The translations under genes and the position numbers were made by a program. 15,368 nt of DNA, taken from contig JARRRL010000039.1 in NCBI GenBank assembly GCA_037380725.1, positions 1 through 15,368 of the forward strand. The letters are read 5' to 3'. A model generated the notes under the pieces. It was not told the DNA's origin and did no database searches. It saw nothing but the letters and a program-made list of their open reading frames with translations. The stretch comes from JARRRL01 sp037380725. GTDB lineage: Bacteria > Pseudomonadota > Gammaproteobacteria > Pseudomonadales > JANQJO01. Shown here piece by piece: positions 15,068 through 15,368 of this stretch. The first letter of the stretch is position 1; each line of letters opens with the position of its first letter.

Positions 15068-15368
15068 TTACTGCGTGGTATTGATATTCGTATGGACCCA
15101 ACGAAACGTCAGATTAATGCGTGCAGCATGAACACGTTTTCGCTTTGGCACACAGTGATGCCAATATCGCTGTGTCTGACCTCGCATCAGCAATAGGCTA
15201 CCGCTCGTCAATTCAACACCGACGGGATGACACTGCCGCAATCGGTGGCGAAATCGACAGGTACGCGTAGCACCAAAACTCAGGGACACTATCACAGGAG
15301 ACACACCAAGATAAGCCTCATCATCGCTGTGCCAACCCAAGGCGTCTTCACCATTTCGGTACAAATTC
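15068..15368 (-). CDS. alkB: AlkB-type 2OG/Fe(II) dioxygenase, partial
   Basis: The C-terminal part of an alpha-ketoglutarate- and Fe(II)-dependent dioxygenase that repairs alkylated bases by oxidative demethylation. Visible are LYRNGEDALGWHSDDE with the iron-binding HxD (H-S-D), the strand VSLSFGATRTCRFRHR, GSLLLMRGQTQRYWHH with the distal His, and the terminal RINLTFR, whose Arg residues bind 2-oxoglutarate. The frame is still open at the right edge and the upstream residues also fit the family, so the start lies outside the window. By the substrate-recognition features it resembles the short bacterial/ALKBH2-3-like AlkB group; this is a judgement by eye. Confidence 0.9.
   Translation of the reverse strand, partial: NLYRNGEDALGWHSDDEAYLGVSPVIVSLSFGATRTCRFRHRLRQCHPVGVELTSGSLLLMRGQTQRYWHHCVPKRKRVHAARINLTFRWVHTNINTTQ

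Overview
The window reads as a chromosomal segment of a Gammaproteobacterium. The protein families point to a marine or environmental lineage with moderate GC: type II secretion genes in the order gspN-gspC-gspD, a bacterial CaCA exchanger, AlkB and a TerB/TerD stress cluster. The genus cannot be fixed from sequence alone. No IS element, integrase, tRNA, rRNA or CRISPR was found.

Layout. (1) 33-338 (-): small cysteine-rich lipoprotein. (2) 784-1935 (+): Na+/Ca2+-exchanger-like CaCA transporter. (3) 2134-8338 (+): a tellurium-resistance-type (Ter) cluster made of terB, terD, four tightly packed enzyme genes and a terminal TerZ-like gene. The enzymes are a TRSP-domain phosphoribosyltransferase, a HAD phosphatase, a StiP-type phosphoribosyltransferase with a probable PELOTA-like tail, and an HpcH/HpaI-type C-C lyase. 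(4) A strong bidirectional terminator at 8397-8433 separates this from (5) a convergent type II secretion operon on the minus strand: gspN (frameshifted), gspC, gspD. (6) 12789-13592 (-): SAM methyltransferase, divergent from (7) a GT2 glycosyltransferase at 13926-14909 (+), which has a probable terminator behind it. (8) 15068-end (-): AlkB-type dioxygenase cut by the window edge.

How the genes work together. TerB and the TerD-family proteins are acidic metal/Ca2+-binding stress proteins. The four enzymes match the metabolic module that comparative genomics (Anantharaman, Iyer and Aravind) linked to Ter systems and proposed to make a nucleoside-like metabolite. Here the ATP-grasp enzyme, TerC and TerA are not present, while a CaCA exchanger lies directly upstream. 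This suggests a compact variant in which the exchanger might be the membrane partner; that is inference. gspC and gspD encode the inner-membrane connector and outer-membrane secretin of the type II secretion system. The terminator after gspD implies that gspE-M lie elsewhere.

A striking non-coding theme is the density of short tandem duplications (6-15 bp units, 2-4 copies) in intergenic spacers: at least nine arrays in five spacers. They differ in unit sequence, so this looks like a genome-level habit of spacer expansion, possibly with regulatory use upstream of terB.
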